In this document: piece by piece, positions 47,018 through 57,793 of the stretch
Layout of the letters: every line of letters begins with the position of its first letter
Numbering within the stretch: the first letter of the stretch is position 1
Source of the DNA: Hevea brasiliensis
Taxonomy: Eukaryota; Streptophyta; Magnoliopsida; Malpighiales; Euphorbiaceae
Direction: 5' to 3'
Length of the DNA: 64,000 nucleotides
Assembly: GCF_030052815.1 (NCBI RefSeq)
Contig: NC_079510.1
Location: 4,489,614 to 4,553,613 of the forward strand
Position numbers and translations under genes: made by a program
The notes under the pieces: generated by a model
Databases searched by the model: none
Told to the model about the DNA's origin: nothing
What the model saw: only the letters and a program-made list of their open reading frames with translations

Positions 47018-48664
47018 AATCTTTTCTCTTTTGAGTCCTTCAAGCTCGACCCTATAAAATCGGAACCTAGAGTGTTATACAATGCTCTAAAACCCTATAC
47101 ATAACATAAACATTCTATTCTAGGCCCTTAGGAACCATGAAATTAGGTTTTGAAACCTTGAAATCGAAGGTGAAATATAGTGGGCAGAACCAAGTTTAAC
47201 TGCTGGACCTTGGTCTTCAGCTGCTGAATCTTGGAACATCAAGTACCCAATTTTGGGCAGTAGCCACAGTGGCTACTGAAGTCCAGATTTCAGCTACTGA
47301 ACTCGAAAATTTTTCAAAATTTTCGAGAAAATGTAAGCTTTGGCTATTAAACCATTGGCTTTTTGGCAACCAAACCTGGGAATTTCTAGGATCCCCAAGC
47401 TTAAAACCTGTAGATCCCTTCTCCCATTAACACCCAAACTCATTTCAAAGTTTCAAAACACAACCTCATCACATATACACATCTCTAGGGCCTAGAACAA
47501 CTAGAAAACATGCTTAATACCCACATACATTCATCAAAACTTAAATCTTAGGTTTTCCCCAAACCCAACATAGCATAAACTTTCAAAAACTTAACTTGAA
47601 ACAACTTTTCATGAAATTAAAGCTTTAGAAACCTAATTCCTCATCAACTCTCTTAGATCTATTTATTAGATTAAGAAGAAAATAAAGTTACCTCTTTTTT
47701 TGGAGCTTGGAAGTGGGAGAACCAAAACTTCAAAACTTGAATCTATTTTTTCACACTTCTAAATTGAAGAATCCCCCACTAGATCTTCAAAAATCCAAGG
47801 AAATCTCTTCAAAGAGCTCCTTGTATGCCCCAATAGTTGAGAGAGAAAGGAAAAGTGTTTTGGACAAGAAATGAGTTGAGGTCCCTTTCACACCTTCTCT
47901 GTCGAGAGACTTTTGACTGCCAAAAGTTCAATTTTTGACTGCTAAAGTCGATTCTGCCTAAATGGGCATTTGAACCATAAAAAGGATTTCGGTTACCGAA
48001 AGTCTATCACTAAAGTTTCTTCTATCTGAAACAATCACTTTAAAACTTTTTAAGAAAACAAAACCCTTAAAATATTTTTTCATTTTTAAATATATTTGGA
48101 ACATAACACACATGCACAAATATACTTTCACATCTTACCGCCACAGTAGCGTCTGATAGAGCTCTGACCAGATCTGCCACCATCCGGAGTCACCTCACCA
48201 GTCATTTTGTATTTTGGTAGGGCCCATGTATAGACTAGTATTTTGGTTCATTGTGTATAAACATGATGTAATTACTAGTTTGTGATGTAATAAAAATTGT
48301 AAGTTTGTATTTTGGATTGTAATTAAAGTTATGAATTTCTGCATATGAATGTCTATATGAATGAATGAAATAAATGAATGAACTTGAGATTGTATAAGCA
48401 GAAATGAGATAATATGACATGTAGAATTATGAGACATGGTATTATTTTAACAGATAACTTGTGGAAACTTCCAGATGCCAATTAAACAGAGGGGGCTCTG
48501 CCCGGGTATCCACAGAAATAAATTGTGATATATAAAAAAAAAATTGACACATTTTCTATAAGTTTAAAATTAATAGTGAATAGGACAACATAAGATAGGG
48601 TGCTCCGGCACCAAATGTGGCACTCCTCGCTTGACTACACTATAGACGAGTAAGGGGTGTCACA
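47018..48664 (-). mobile_element. LTR-like unit on minus strand, right piece
   Basis: Continuation of 30721-32710 beyond the Athila insertion. On the minus strand it begins TGTGACACCCC at 48664. No gene is seen. It abuts the 3' UTR of element 2 directly. Confidence 0.55.
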
Positions 48665-48715
48665 TCCGGAAAAAAAAAAGAGAAAAAAAAGGAGCAGAAG
48701 AAGAAGAAGAAAAGG

Positions 48716-48828
48716 TGGGAGTGAAAACCTAAAAAGGTGCTTCTAGCAAAATGAAAGAAAGAGGACGAAAACCTAAAAAGGCACTTTCTGCAAGATGAGG
48801 GGAGGATAAAAATCCAAAAAGGCATCCA
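48716..48828 (+). repeat. three hairpin units homologous to 13017-13130
   Basis: The first unit has arms TGGGAG/CTTCTA, which still pair through two G-T pairs, and inner CCT-AAAA-AGG where element 1 has CCC-GAAA-GGG. The second has AGAGGA/CTTTCT with one mismatch and the same inner stem. The third keeps GGA/TCC outside and a weak inner stem. Order matches the first three units of element 1. Confidence 0.7.
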
Positions 48829-49227
48829 GAAAAGTAATTAGAAGTGGGTGAAGGAAAATAAAGGAAGAAATGGAATAGAAAAAGACAAAATACCTTGTCT
48901 TTGGAACTACTATTGATCCTCCAATCAACTCCTCAGCTTCAAGTTCAGGATTAAGTAAACTTTTAATAGTAGGCAAGATTTTTCTCATTAGATTTGCTTT
49001 GTCCTTATTTAGTCCCATCATATTTATTAGATTTTAAATTTAAACATTGGTTAGTAGTTAGTAATTAAGCATCCATCATATGCTTGGCTCTACCTTAATA
49101 AACATATGCTTTTACAAAGCTCAAAATTAGCATATTCATTTATGAAGAAGGTATATGCCCAATGGTAATTATTTGCCCTTAACATCCCAAGCTCCAGTTC
49201 ACTTTCTTACTGCATTTACTTTTCTTG

Positions 49228-49930
49228 TCATCAACCTCTAGACTCAAGGCTCATGTTGATTTTGATTTCTATATTTAATTTTCCTATCATCAACCTCTGG
49301 GCTCAAGGTCCATGTTGATTTTAGTTTCTGTATTTACTTTTTCATGTCATTAACTTCTGGACTCAAGGCCCATGTTGATTTTATTTTTTGCAATTTACCT
49401 TTTATGTTATTAACCTCTAAGCTCAAGGCTTTGTTAAATTTAAATTCTGCATTTACTTTTTATGTTATCAATCTCTGGAATCAAGGCCCATGTTGATTTT
49501 AATTTTTGCATTTACTTTTTCTGTCATCAACCTCTGGATTCAAGGTCCATGTTGATTTTATTTCCTACCATTTACCTTTTTATATTATCAACCTCTGGAC
49601 TCAAGGTCCATATTGATTTTAATTTCTACATTTACTTTTCCTATCATCAACCTCTGGATTCAAGGTCCATGTTGATTTTATTTTCTACCATTTGCCTTTT
49701 CATGTCATCAACCACTGGACTTAAGTCCCATGTTGATTTTAATTTCGGCATCTAGTTTTGATGCTATCAACCTTTGGATTCAAGGTTCATGTTGATTTTA
49801 TTTTCTACCATTTATTTTTCATGTCATCAACCTCTGGACTTAAAGGCCACATTAATTTTAATTTTCTGCAATTTTCTGTGTATCAAGGTAATTTATTTTC
49901 ATGTTCATCAACTTCTCAAGCTTATTTTTT
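49228..49930 (+). repeat. diverged ~60-bp satellite in 3' UTR of element 2
   Basis: About twelve units with ATCAACCTCTGGACTCAAGG and GTTGATTTT are homologous to the array at 13813-14730, but the units differ from each other much more. No alternation of two variants is obvious. The unit at 49409-49438 has TTAAC/GTTAA where others have TCAAC/GTTGA. Confidence 0.85.
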
Positions 49931-50288
49931 ACATCAATTGTGAGTCACATTTTCTTTTCAAATTTCAACCTGCCAACTTTTGCATCTCAAATGTTTTAGG
50001 ATTTTACTTTGTTTTATGTTTCACTCGTCCAAAATATAAGTTTATGTCTTTAAATGTTTCGTGTTTGGAGAAAACTCAAAATTCCTTTTCTCATTTACTC
50101 TAATTGAAAACATGCAAAAAAGGCAGCTGTAGACACTATATTTTGTCTTGGCATTTTAATAAAAATGATAAAAATAATAATAATTAAACTTGGATTCTTT
50201 CTATATGGCAATTCAATTGTTAATTGTAAAACAAGTTTTAATTCCAATGATCAAATTTAATCCATCTTCAATTTTAATTTTCTCTTTG

Positions 50289-50921
50289 TGTAACACCCTA
50301 GGCAAATCCCACATCGACAAAACACGGGAGAGATGCTGGGTTCATAAGTTGATAGTTCCTAACCCCTAGTGACACGTTTTAAAACCGTGAGGGCTTCGGC
50401 CCAGAGCGGACAATATCACTAGTGGGCCGGGCCGTTACATTTGTGGTATCAGAGCCGCTCCGCGTGCAACCTTGAACGATGGTGGGGCAAACCTCAGCGA
50501 GGACGCTGAGTCCCATAAGGGGGGTGGATTGTAACACCCTAGGCAAATCCCACATCGACAAAACACGGGAGAGATGCTGGGTTCATAAGTTGATAGTTCA
50601 TAACCCCTATTGACGCGTTTTAAAACCGTGAGGGCTTCGGCCCAGAGCGGGCAATATCACTAGTGGGCCGGGCCATTACATTTGTGGTATCAGAGCCACT
50701 CCGCGTGCAATCTTGAACGATGGTGGGGCAAACCTCAGCGAGGACGCTGAGTCCCATAAGAGGGGTGGATTGTAACACCCTAGGCAAATCCCACATCGAC
50801 AAAACACGGGAGAGATGCTGGGTTCATAAGTTGATAGTTCGTAACCCCTATTGACGCGTTTTAAAACCGTGAGGGCTTCGGCCCAGAGCGGACAATATCA
50901 CTAGTGGGTCGGGCCATTACA
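50289..50921 (+). mobile_element. TRIM with three LTRs and two internal regions
   Basis: Three 151-bp direct repeats start TGTAACACCC and end GTTACA or ATTACA (50289-50439, 50530-50680, 50771-50921). Between them are two 90-bp internal regions with a tRNA-Met PBS (TGGTATCAGAGC at 50444 and again 241 bp on) and a purine tract (AAGGGGGGTGGAT or AAGAGGGGTGGAT). This is an LTR-int-LTR-int-LTR tandem, as produced by unequal exchange. The flanks CTTTG and TTATA do not match. Confidence 0.92.
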
Positions 50922-53148
50922 TTATATTTTAATTTTCCTTTCCATCTCTAACTCTTAATTAGATTTATTTTTAATGTTTATTTATTTCAAAAATTAATTT
51001 AAATTAAATTAATTAATTTTAATTAAAAAAAATCATTTTTGTACCAATTTTAATTTTGACCATCAATTTTATGAAGATTTAATTTCATTCTTTAGATTTA
51101 AGATTTAATTTTAGAAAAATTGAAGAAAAAGAGTAAAATTGTTTTAATTAATCCCCACCCTTGATTTTCTTTTTTAACTTTATTTCTTAGCCATTAGATT
51201 TAAGAGAATAAAAACAAATTTGATACTTTTAATCCTAACCTTTAATTTTTCTTAAGTTTTAATTTTGACCCTTGGATTAGGAGTTAGTTAAAATAATTTT
51301 GTACCTTTTTATCTTGACCCTTTATTTTTGTAAGAATTAATGTGGGCCCTAGGATTAAGAAGTAATAAAACAAATGTGTCCTAGTTACTCCTAGCCCTTG
51401 AATATTTTCAGAATTAATTTTAGACTATTAGATTAGGAGTTTGTTAAATAAATAAAGAAAAATTTTGGTATTATTCAATCTTAGCTTTTAATTTTTATCT
51501 TTTTTATTTTTAATCCTTAGATTAAAAGTAATAAAAACAAATTTTTGTAAGCCATTAAATCCTAGCCCTTAAATTTTAGAGATTAAATTTTCACCAATGG
51601 ATTGAGTTAGTTAAAGCATTTTAGTACCTTTTAATCTCTACCTTTGATTTAATTTGTAAGGATAAATTTTTGACCCTTAGATTAAAAAAAGTATTAAAAA
51701 CAAAATTGTCCTCATTTAATCTTGGCCTTTGTTTTTTTTTTTTTTAAGTTTAATTTACACCTTTGGATTAAAAATAATAAATACAAAATTGTCCCACACA
51801 ATGTCAACTTTTTTTTTTTTTATCTCAAATCTCCACCCTGCATTATAGGGTTTAAACTCCTATGAATTCATCTTTTCATGAAAAAGAAGAGGAGAGTTTT
51901 AAAGATAGCAAGTTTCCTTCTTACTGTTTTGTCAAAAGACTAGACCCATAACACCTGCGATATCAATCTGCCCAATTCGACAACCGCCGCCTTCAAAGAA
52001 AATTTCCCTCACAGACCTGTATCTAACAGCTCTCTTGTGAACTAAAATCACCGCCATCCAACACTGCCACAACACATTGCCTTACGTCTAGTTCCATTAA
52101 ATCTTGGCCCCATCTCCTTCAATTTGTAAACCCATTTTTAACATCAATGAAGTTCTTATCTACACCCACGCTCCAACCCTCTAAGGTCAGCAATTCCTTT
52201 TTTTAATCCAACACCAGCAGAATCTCAACTTAGTAGCACAAGATTAGACCCACCCAACTTGCTCCATAATGTATTTCCAATTCATCGGTTTCTCCATTGA
52301 TGCCTGCAGAACACGATGATACCTCCATCAGTTCACCTCTCTTTGGTTTTCAATGAAGGCCCATTTCAGTTCGTGCTCCTCTACCTCGGTTTCAGATGGT
52401 GATTTCTCTCTATGGCTTTGTTTTGATTTCAACAGTGTCAAACCCATCTTGCTCGGCCATAAGTTTCCGGATTTTGCTGCTTTCAAAGTCCTTCATTTTG
52501 TTCGTATCATTTGTTTTGGTGTAGGTATAATCCATCTCCCTATGTTATAAGTTATAAATTTGTCCTTCAAACTGAATGTTTATTTTATGATGTTGGGTTT
52601 AATTTTAATATAGTTCGGATGAATTTCGTTAGCTAGGAATGTGTTGGTTCAACCCTTTGCTATAGATGAGTTTTATAGGAATATTTATTACTTATTAAAT
52701 TTAGTCTCACATTATTGTAAAATCTTATTTGTTAAAATGATCAAACTGTAACGCATTCCCTCTAGATCTGTATGTTGAATGCTTTAGAATGGTTCTAGTT
52801 GCAGTGTGATTTGATTCAACATTGGAAGTTAATATCAAATCTGTAATGGTAAATCTACGATTATTGTTTAAAAAATGATGTTGCAACTATGCCTTTAAAA
52901 GATTGAAATTATAACTTGTGTTCAGTACTGTCAATGCTTGGTTTGTTATTAGTTTTGGTAGTATAGTCTGTGTCATTTTTATTGAATTTCGAAATAATAG
53001 TTACAAGTCTATTTTGCTAGAAATCAACTGAGCTATGGGTGTTTTGATTGTCATTGGAAACTGATATGATGATAGCTTTCTTCTTTGGTCATTGAAAAAA
53101 AAAATAGCATGAAGAATGCTTATCTTTCTTTTTATTTATTTACTTATT
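50922..53148. other. LTR interior of element 2, no gene
   Basis: From about 50990 to 51800 degenerate units of about 100 bp recur (words CCTTTAATTTTT, GGATTAAGAGT, AATAAAAACAAATTT). From 51860 to 52540 the sequence is richer in C and holds short open frames, the longest at 52353-52550, without recognisable domains. The rest is AT-rich. Confidence 0.5.
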
Positions 53149-53167
53149 TATTTATTCTGTCTACTAG

Positions 53168-53943
53168 GATGATATTATTCTGATAGATGAGACACGAGAA
53201 GGAGTCAATAAAAAGCTAGAGCTTTGGAGAAGTGCTCTAGAGTCAAAGGGTTTTAAGTTAAGTAGAACGAAGAAAGAAACATGCATTGCAAGTTCAGTGA
53301 AGGCCAAACTGGTGATAGGGAAGGAGTTAGTTTGAATGGAGTGGTACTGTCCCAAAGTAATTACTTTAAATATCTAGGCTCAGTCCTTCAAGTAGATGGT
53401 GGATGTGAGGAAGATGTTAGTCATAGGATTAAAGCCGGATGGTTGAAGTGGAGACGTGCCACGGGAGTTTTATGTGATCATAAGATTCTCAATAAGTTGA
53501 AAGGAAAATTTTACCGTACAGCCATACGACCGGCTATGTTATATGGTAGTGAGTGTTGGGCACTGAAAGAGTCGTGTGCATCTAAGATAAGAGTTGCAGA
53601 GATGAGAATGTTAAGGTGGATGAGTGGCCATACTAGACTAGATAAAGTCCGTAATGAGAGTATTAGAGAAAAGGTAGGAGTGGTGCCAATTGAAGATAAA
53701 TTGAGAGAAGGGAGATTGAGGTGGTTTGGTCATGTGAAGCGTAGAAATACGGAGGCTCCAGTTAGACAAGTAGAGCACATTAGGTTAGAGGATAGAAAGA
53801 AAAAAAGGGGTAGACCTAAATTGACTTGGAGGAGAGTAGTACAACATGACCTAGAAGCATTACACATTTTTGAGGATTTAACCCAAAATCGTTTAGAGTG
53901 GCGAAAGCAAATCCATATAGCCGATCCCAAATTTTTGGGATAA
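53168..53943 (+). pseudogene. C-terminal part of RTE LINE reverse transcriptase
   Basis: It encodes the part of RT after the catalytic Asp pair, with FKYLGSVLQVDGG, RIKAGWLKWRRATGVL, FYRTAIRPAMLYGSECWALK and RLRWFGHVKRR, all common in plant RTE-type elements. The frame changes near 53275 and is then open from 53281 to the TAA at 53941. There is no endonuclease domain because of the truncation, so it is not functional. Confidence 0.93.
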
Positions 53944-53976
53944 AGGCTTAGTTGAGTTGAGTTGAGTTGAGTTGAG
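53168..53976 (+). mobile_element. 5'-truncated RTE-type LINE with 19-bp TSD
   Basis: It begins inside the RT at the ADD box ([12 protein letters not shown]) and ends with a (TTGAG)n tail. The 19-bp sequence from TATTTATTC to CTACTAG lies at both sides (53149-53167 and 53977-53995). Truncation at the 5' end, a simple repeat tail and a long target duplication are all typical of LINE insertion. Confidence 0.95.
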
Positions 53977-54437
53977 TATTTATTCTGTCTACTAGTGCCA
54001 ATAGCAAATTACGAAGATTGTTATTCATTATTAGTATAGCAGGTTGGGGTTTTATTTTATAATTAAAATAATAATACAAGGGTTAAGAGTTTAGATCTTA
54101 GGAGGTACCCTTACCTGCTTAAATAATAATACAAATTTTTTTCTTAAGATAAAGGGTACCCTTACCTGCTTAAATGCGGATACTCTTATTTTCTCAAAAT
54201 TCTTAAAACTAATTATATATATATATATATATAGTGGTTAAGGGAGTGGTTAAGGGAGTAGCCCTTTAATTTTTTAAAATAAAATACATAATTTTGGTTT
54301 AATGACAACTTTGCCTTAAACTATTTAAAATTCCAAAAATAAATAATAAATAAATAAAATATACAATCTTAGTTTAACGACAAGTTTGTCTCAAATTATT
54401 CAAAATATTATTGAAACATAACTTTTTTATACTCTTA

Positions 54438-55410
54438 GGTTCAAGGGAGAGTCCTTCCTTGAACCCTTAAAATCCTATTTTAATTTAAACATACTCTTTT
54501 TGTGCTATTGGGTTTAAGGGAGAGTCTTTCTTTAAACCCTTAAAATCCCATTTTTATTTAAACATACTCTTTTTGTGCTCCTAGGTTCAAGGGAGAGTCC
54601 TTCATTGAACCCTTAAAATCCTATTTTTATTTAAACATACTCTTTTATGCGGATAAATTTTTACAACTGTCCCTGAACTTATCTAGTTATAATATTACAT
54701 TCTCTCAATTTAAAAATGAAACATAAAACCCCATCAACTTTCAAATTTTGCACAATAAAATCCCTCTAAACTCCAATTACCAGTTTTACAGTTAGACGTT
54801 GACCTGGACAGTTTTAGCATGGAATTTAGTCAGTATTTCTCTTTTCTCTCTCAAGCCATGTGTAAAATGAATCATTTTTCTATCTATAGACAGAATAATT
54901 TTTCATGCATAAAGAGAATAATTTTATATTTTGCATAAAAGAGGAGAGAGAAATGTTGACTAAGTGTCATATGAGAGCTATTTACATTAGTTTCTAACTG
55001 AAAAATCAGTAATTGAAAGTCAGAAAGATTTTACTATACAACATTTGAAAGTTTAGGGGGTTTTATGTTACATTTTAAAGTTAAAGGACTGTAATGTTAC
55101 AACTATATAAGTTCAGGGACAATTGTTGAAATTTATCCCTTTTATGCTCATGGGAGAGTTCTTCCTTGAACCCTTCCAAAACTTCAATTTATTAAAGTAT
55201 ACTCTTTTTATGCTTTTGGGCTCAAGAGAGAGTCCTTCCTCCATAAATTTACATTTATTAAAGAAAAAAAAGATAACCTTTTTTTGTTTTTGGGTTCAAG
55301 GTAAAGTCTTTCTTTGAACCTATACCAAAATTTTATTAAATATAACATTCTCCTATTTTTGGCTCAAGAGAGAGTCTTTCTTTGAACCTTTTCCAAAATT
55401 TTAAATTTAA
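54438..55410 (+). repeat. hairpin-forming repeats in LTR of element 2
   Basis: Units of about 95 bp contain a left arm, GGGAGAGTCCTTC or similar, and a complementary right arm. Examples: GGTTCAAGG/CCTTGAACC (54438-54465, perfect 9 bp), GGGTTTAA/TTAAACCC (54510-54539), GGTTCAA/TTGAACC (54584-54611) and the same at 55293-55320. The core GAGAGTYCTT is also found in the leader hairpins of element 1. A MITE interrupts the array at 54651. Confidence 0.75.
54651..55138. mobile_element. Mutator-type foldback MITE, copy 5
   Basis: 488 bp, GGATAAATTT to ATTTATCC, with a perfect 9-bp duplication CTTTTATGC at 54642-54650 and 55139-55147. This copy gives the clearest evidence for 9-bp Mutator-type duplications in the family. 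Confidence 0.93.
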
Positions 55411-55943
55411 AGCATTTCTTCGTCGTTTTGTTTTGGGAAAATTTCCTTTAACCCATACCCACCATCCTTTCAAAATTGATTTTAAATTTTGCTTTTTCAC
55501 TTTTAGAATAATTCTACATAATTATTGATCTTAATTTTAAACATGATCTAAAAATTTCTCTTCAATTAAATAATTAAATACACAAGTAGGATAGTAATTT
55601 AATTAGTAGAATATAAACATTTAATTAGTTTTTTAATTGAGACCTAACTTAGAATTTAGGACTTTGTTAGTAGAACATTCTTTATTTTTTTTGTGTTAAG
55701 AAAGGAGAAGTGTAAATAGATGTGCATGCCAAGATGGCAATTTTTATGTAAGATGAACTTTGTTGAAAATTGGAACATATCCAGTTTTTGGGAGAAACTC
55801 TGCTGGATTTTTGATAAATCTATAAGTAATAAATGTATCCAATTTGTTAATAATTTGTTAAATTGAATTAATATGGGTAACGATTGACAGTTGATTATAT
55901 CGATAATAGGACTTTGATTTATTAACTAAGAGTCCTTATTAAT

Positions 55944-56440
55944 GGATAAATTTTAGCAACTGTCCCTAAACTTATATGGTTATAACATTACAGTCCTTCA
56001 ACTTTAAAATGTAATATAAAACCCCTCCCCCCCTAAACTTTCAAATTTTGCACAATAAAATCCCTCTGATTTTCAATTATTGATTTTCCAATTAGAAACT
56101 GATGTAAAAAGCTCCCACATGGCATTTTATCAACATTTCTCTCTCCTCTCCTATGCAAAGTGTAAAATTATTCTTTTTACACTTGAAAAATTATTCTATC
56201 TATAGAGAGGAGAATGATTCAATTTACATATGGCTTGAGAAAAAAAAAAGAGAAATACTGACTAAGCTCCATGCTGGAACTATCCAGGTCAGCATCTAAC
56301 TAAAAAATCAGTAATTAAAGTTTAGAGGGATTTTATTGTGCAAAATATAAAAGTTGATGGGGTTTTACTTTACATTTTTAAGTAGAGGGACTGTAATATT
56401 ATAACTAGATAAGTTCAAGGATGGTTATTAAAATTTATCC
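55944..56440. mobile_element. Mutator-type foldback MITE, copy 6
   Basis: GGATAAATTTTAGCAACTGT to AAATTTATCC. The flanks CCTTATTAAT and CCTTATTATG share their first 8 bases. It is inserted in the LTR of element 2. Confidence 0.85.
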
Positions 56441-57600
56441 CCTTATTATGAATTAAACTCTCTAGGTATTAATTGACTAACTTCTTTTGAATTGAAGTCT
56501 CAATTGAAGGGAGTGGAAATCTAAGGCCATGTTAGTTCAATTTTAAATTATTTTTAATCCTATAGTTAAAATATATGCTTTCTTTTATGTTCACCTCACA
56601 CATGACACCCTTTATTATTTCAGCACCAATGGTGAGATTAATGATGGGTAAGCTGAGAGTCATCATTGCTCATTAGAAATCTGTAGAAACCAAATGATGT
56701 CTTTTTCAAAATTAGAGTCCTAATGTTGAGGAGGGAGGAATTTAATAAATGTAAATAAATCATGTGCGTGACCTTACAATATTTCCTCCAACTCCATTGT
56801 AATAAAAATAAATTTGTTGCTTCTACTTACAAAGAAAATTAATATAAAACTTTTGAATTATTTTCTATAAAAATGATAGAAAAAAATTTTCCTTAAAACC
56901 TATTTTATCATATATTTTCTTAATGAAACCTAAACACTTGTACTCATTGAAAAATACTCATTTTCTTTAAGAAAAATGAAATGGCTTAGTAAAATAAAAC
57001 AAAGTAAAATAAAATGATTTCTATTTTTGACAATGTGACAAAAATAATCAAGAAGAAAAAGGACAATATATTTAATTTTAGTAAAATTTAAATTGCAAGT
57101 TTATCTTTTTGCGTTCCCTTTTATTTTCAAATAAGATTTAATTTCAAGCACATTTAATTTTCAGCAAAGGATTCAATGTCCACATTTTATTTTTCTTTAC
57201 TTTTATGCAAAATTAATTTTTCGCAAATAATTCAAGATTTACATTTTTAATTACCTTATAGTTGTGCCTATGATTTTTTTTTTTTCATTATCAAACTTAG
57301 AAGCCTCATTTAAATTGTTTTAAGAACCTAAATTGTTTTAAGAAATATATATGAATAAAGTAGATAAAAAAATGATAATAAAAAAAATGGAGTCAAAGTT
57401 TACCTTTAGGGCCATCTTACTTACTTTTGTGTTTGACTTACCCTAATAGTGAGACATTTAATATTTCTACATTTATGTATTTTATCTTTTACATGGCAAA
57501 TACAAGGAACCAATATCATAATTTAAACTCCAATAAAATTATTGATATTAAATTATGATGAGCACACTTTTAAATCTATCTATCCTATTGAGGGACAATG
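56441..57600 (+). other. 3' part of element 2 LTR, no gene
   Basis: AT-rich sequence without a gene. It contains several AAAATAAAA-like runs. Similarity to the element 1 LTR becomes clear only at the right end (about 57590-57793). Confidence 0.5.
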
Positions 57601-57793
57601 TGAGGTGTCCAACACCTTTTCCATACTTATACAAATCCCGAACCCTGGATCTCTAGATTAAAAGTGGAAAACCTGCTCTTCTAAATTTTTAAAAATTAAA
57701 AGGATTTCTTTAATTTTTTCTCAAAATTAAAGTGCCGACTTCTCACTTTCCACTTAAGTGTAAATTACCAGACGATCATTAAACCCTTGCGAT

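Larger units (their letters stand above)
48665..50130 (+). mobile_element. 3' UTR of Ogre/Tat-type element 2
   Basis: It is similar to 13010-14859 of element 1: first purine-rich sequence, then hairpin units, a plain stretch, a 60-bp satellite and the PPT (AAAAAAGGCAGC, ending 50130). No pol is present to the left, so the element is cut at 48664. There is no gene here. Confidence 0.85.
50131..57793 (+). mobile_element. 3' LTR of Ogre/Tat-type element 2 with insertions
   Basis: It starts TGTAGACACT after the PPT and ends CCCTTGCGATA at 57793, both as in element 1; the last 200 bp (CCAACACCTT, CCCGAACCCTGGATCT) align with the element 1 LTR end. No PBS follows, so it is a 3' LTR. After removing a TRIM, a LINE and two MITEs it is about 5.2 kb. 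The next bases belong to the RT of element 3, so element 2 was inserted there. I see no antisense gene in it. Confidence 0.8.

Noticed and set aside
50379..50802. Repeated 60-codon minus-strand ORFs
   Set aside because: They lie over the TRIM repeats and are duplicated only because the TRIM unit is duplicated.
51860..52560. Captured host gene fragment in element 2 LTR
   Set aside because: The stretch is richer in C and has a 65-codon frame, but no recognisable domain or exon structure is visible.
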